DNA from: Silene noctiflora
Taxonomy: Eukaryota > Streptophyta > Magnoliopsida > Caryophyllales > Caryophyllaceae
Assembly (NCBI GenBank): GCA_009801015.1
Contig: VHZZ01020572.1
Coordinates: 1,512 to 22,886, forward strand
Direction: 5' to 3'
DNA length: 21,375 nucleotides
Part shown: positions 19,501 to 21,375 of the stretch, piece after piece
Layout of the letters: the number at the start of each line of letters is the position of its first letter
Position numbering within the stretch: position 1 is the first letter of the stretch
Notes under the pieces: generated by a model
The model's database searches: none
Told to the model about the DNA's origin: nothing
The model's input: only the letters and a program-made list of their open reading frames with translations
Program-made: the position numbers and the translations under genes

Positions 19501-19835
19501 AAGAGANACCATGACCTAATAAGACTTCACAAATCTGAAAATTTATAGAGGAAAGGAGGAATTTCAGATCTAGCAATTTGACCTAATCGATATTTGCCTA
19601 AGAGGTGACGGAGTTTGTTGACGGTGTGTTTATCGTTATTCGGGTTATCTTGCGTATTGGATTGCTTGCTTACGAGGTAGGATAACTACTCAACTTGTCT
19701 TACTGTTTAAATGATAAGCGTAATTGTGGAGTTGTGTTAATAATTGTCATTGGATGAATTATTGGATGTGGATTATATATTATTGGAATATATATATTGT
19801 TGGATTATTGAGTGAATATTATTATTATTGTTGGG

Positions 19836-20035
19836 TACCTCAGTTTATACTGGGACGATGAATACCTCAACTTTGTTGGGACGATGGATACTTCAATATT
19901 GTATTGGAACAATGGATACCTCAGTTATTCTGGGATGATGGATACCTCAACTTTGTTGGGATGATGTATACCTCAATATTGTATTGGGATGATGGATACC
20001 CCGGGCCAGGGATTGGCGGGATGAATGGATGTTTC
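19836..20035 (+). repeat. 26-33-bp hairpin minisatellite with three-unit higher order
   Basis: Seven units read TACCTC-stem-loop-stem-GGGAYGATGGA or close to it. Units 1 to 3 and 4 to 6 are two copies of an A-B-C triplet of about 80 bp. Stems in order: CAGT/ACTG, CAAC/GTTG, CAATA/TATTG, CAG/CTG, CAAC/GTTG, CAATA/TATTG, and in unit 7 GCCA/TGGC. Stem sequence differs between A, B, C and unit 7, but pairing is kept in all. Confidence 0.8.
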
Positions 20036-20480
20036 GGAGGATGAGTTTGGTTGTATTGGCTTTGCATATCATATCGTGAATTTTGTTAAGTAATTATTTG
20101 TTGATAGTTATTCTACTCAACCTCGTGGTTGACCGTGTATTCGTGAACACCTGTGATGAACCAAATATTGGGGAGCAGTTTGATTGACAGGTATTTGAGT
20201 TAGAGGACTTGGGAGCTTACGGGATGCAAGGCATGAGATGTTGGACCGTAGTTGTTGTCTAGATCACTTAGTCGACGAGAACTTTATATTTATGTAATTT
20301 AGTTATTTCCGCTGCATAGTAATTGTAATATTAAAAGTTTAAATTTAATCAGTTTTATATAAAGTACTTTGGTTTGTTTTACTTTGTTATTCACTACCTC
20401 GGTCATTCCGAGATAGTAACAGTCTTATTTATCTAGAAAGGCCTAGTTAAAGTTCTTAGATAAATGGGGGTGTTAAAAAG

Positions 20481-20492
20481 TGGTATCAGAGC
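20481..20492 (+). other. primer binding site, initiator tRNA-Met (fossil element)
   Basis: TGGTATCAGAGC is the standard complement of the 3' end of plant initiator methionine tRNA used by many Ty1/copia and Ty3/gypsy elements. Its place five bases after the LTR's terminal GTTA confirms the LTR call and the plus orientation. Confidence 0.85.
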
Positions 20493-21088
20493 AATACGAT
20501 CCTCCGGCCTAACACCAATGAACAATAAATGAATATAGGATGTGTCCAATTAAAATGAACCCAGGGAGAAACTGTTTGGTGCCCCTTTAGGAATGGGATG
20601 AGTAGGGCCCCTGAAACCAAACCCAGGCCCTCTCAGTTTTCAAACTGGATTACCTTGAGAGAAATTTACGAGTGGGGTATTTAAAATGAACTTTTTTATA
20701 TTGTTTAATTGTCAAATGTTGGTTGCCTTAGAGTAGAGATTACTAACCTTGTTGCAGGATGCGGATGGAGGTAAGTATGATGCGGTGTATTGAATGTGGT
20801 TTAAGGCTATGTGTTGTATAAAATGTTGCATTGAAATATTTCTCAACTTTGATGTTCATATGAGATATTGGTGAATTGAATTATCAAATGTGTGTTATTA
20901 TGAGAATACGGATGGTAGTACTTTTGGTTGGATTAATTGGGTGCTAATATGTACCAGTGGATGTTTTATATGTCTGGATAATGTGTGATGTATGAAATAA
21001 TAGTATCATGTCTAGTGATATGCGGAATTTGTGATTCTGAAGCCATGTTAAATAGGAATAGTTGATTGAGTATAACATAGTGGTTATT
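20493..21088 (+). mobile_element. start of internal region of the Tekay-like element
   Basis: About 600 bp after the primer binding site without an open frame that resembles gag. A foldback-like pair, GTTTGGTGCCCCT (20574) and GGGCCCCTGAAACCAAAC (20605), lies near the start. The stretch is interrupted by the LTR end at 21089, so the element is not whole in this window. Confidence 0.45.
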
Positions 21089-21375
21089 TGTAACACCCCC
21101 ATACTCCAAAGTGCCTTACCAAGACCACCTTAGGCATAAAGGTGCTACCATCCTGGTTTCCTGGGGCAATGATATTTAAATAGACAATAAAGAAACAAGC
21201 TTTAATAAATGAATTTAACTGTTTACAAAACAAAGCAAAACTGTCTTAGCCAAAAGTACAAAAGATCCACACGATAAAACTACTAAACTCTCCAAGTCTA
21301 AGAACTAGCTACTAAACATGGACACAGCGGAAGACTTTTAGACTTGTGGTGATCACCCAGCTATCCCATGCGCAT
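21089..21375 (-). mobile_element. 3' end of a second Tekay-like LTR, opposite orientation (fossil)
   Basis: The + strand reads TGTAACACCCCCATACTCC from 21089. On the minus strand this is an LTR ending GGGGGTGTTACA, which matches in style the GGGGGTGTTA end of the plus-strand LTR at 20475. A CTTCCGCTGTG word on the minus strand (near 21330) recalls TTTCCGCTGC near 20306, at a comparable distance from the LTR end. It therefore looks like a related element inserted in reverse, continuing past the window. GTTAT or TTATT at 21084-21088 would be one copy of its target duplication. Confidence 0.5.

Larger units (their letters stand above)
19195..20475 (+). mobile_element. Tekay/Del-like (Ty3/gypsy) LTR, about 1.28 kb (fossil)
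   Basis: It starts TGTAATACCCC and ends in GGGGGTGTTA, the near-inverted terminal words typical of Tekay/Del-type chromovirus LTRs. A methionine-type primer binding site follows within a few bases. A TATA box lies at 19492-19500. A hairpin-bearing tandem repeat fills 19836-20035. CCTCGGTCATTCCGAG (20397) forms another small hairpin near the 3' end. The partner LTR is not in the window, so age and completeness cannot be judged from LTR divergence. Eight ambiguous bases cluster between 19379 and 19507. Confidence 0.65.

Noticed and set aside
20574-20640. Short foldback with GTTTGG and CCAAAC as a MITE
   Set aside because: The arms are under 20 bp, imperfect, and no target duplication is visible.
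1-21375. CRISPR array, rRNA or tRNA gene, bacterial operon
   Set aside because: No regularly spaced identical repeats with unique spacers, no tRNA cloverleaf or rRNA sequence recognised, and the genes are intron-containing plant genes.

Overview
This is nuclear DNA from a flowering plant, most likely a core eudicot. The evidence is AT-rich intergenic DNA, GT-AG introns with GTAAGT-type donors, a nuclear gene for a chloroplast sigma factor, a PAM2-CUE gene of plant type, and dense Tat/Ogre-like and Tekay-like LTR elements, MULEs and a Tourist-type MITE. The style of the LTR elements recalls Caryophyllales, but that is a weak inference.

Layout. Positions 1-6420 are old LTR-retroelement DNA. 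An Athila-like LTR end comes first, followed by a run of Tat/Ogre-like LTRs separated by short internal stretches (LTR ending near 2306, LTR 3422-5459, LTR start at 6319), with tandem repeats, a foldback MITE and hairpin modules inside. Positions 7004-8893 hold a nest of DNA transposons: a MULE-type element with long terminal inverted repeats, a second 554-bp MULE inside it with a perfect 9-bp target duplication, and a Tourist-type MITE with a TTA duplication. The inner MULE carries a 55-codon open frame that looks like a captured piece of a BTB-type gene.

Positions 9722-17300 are the gene island. On the + strand is a two-coding-exon gene for a small PAM2 plus CUE protein (CID5/CID6 type, 159 aa), with a TATA box and a 1.4-kb 5'UTR intron. 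On the - strand, tail to tail with it and 956 bp away, is a nine-exon gene for plastid RNA polymerase sigma factor SIG1 (SIGA), about 484-493 aa, whose start codon is uncertain. The two genes have no known functional link: one product acts with poly(A)-binding protein in the cytoplasm, the other directs the plastid-encoded polymerase to promoters.

Positions 17471-21375 are again LTR-retroelement DNA: a minus-strand LTR-like block, a plus-strand Tekay/Del-like LTR (19195 to about 20475) followed by an initiator-tRNA-Met primer binding site, and a further LTR end from 21089 in the opposite orientation.

The most unusual signal is structural. Several unrelated LTRs carry tandem modules that each form a small hairpin, and the stem sequences change from copy to copy while pairing is kept. 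The best case is 19836-20035.
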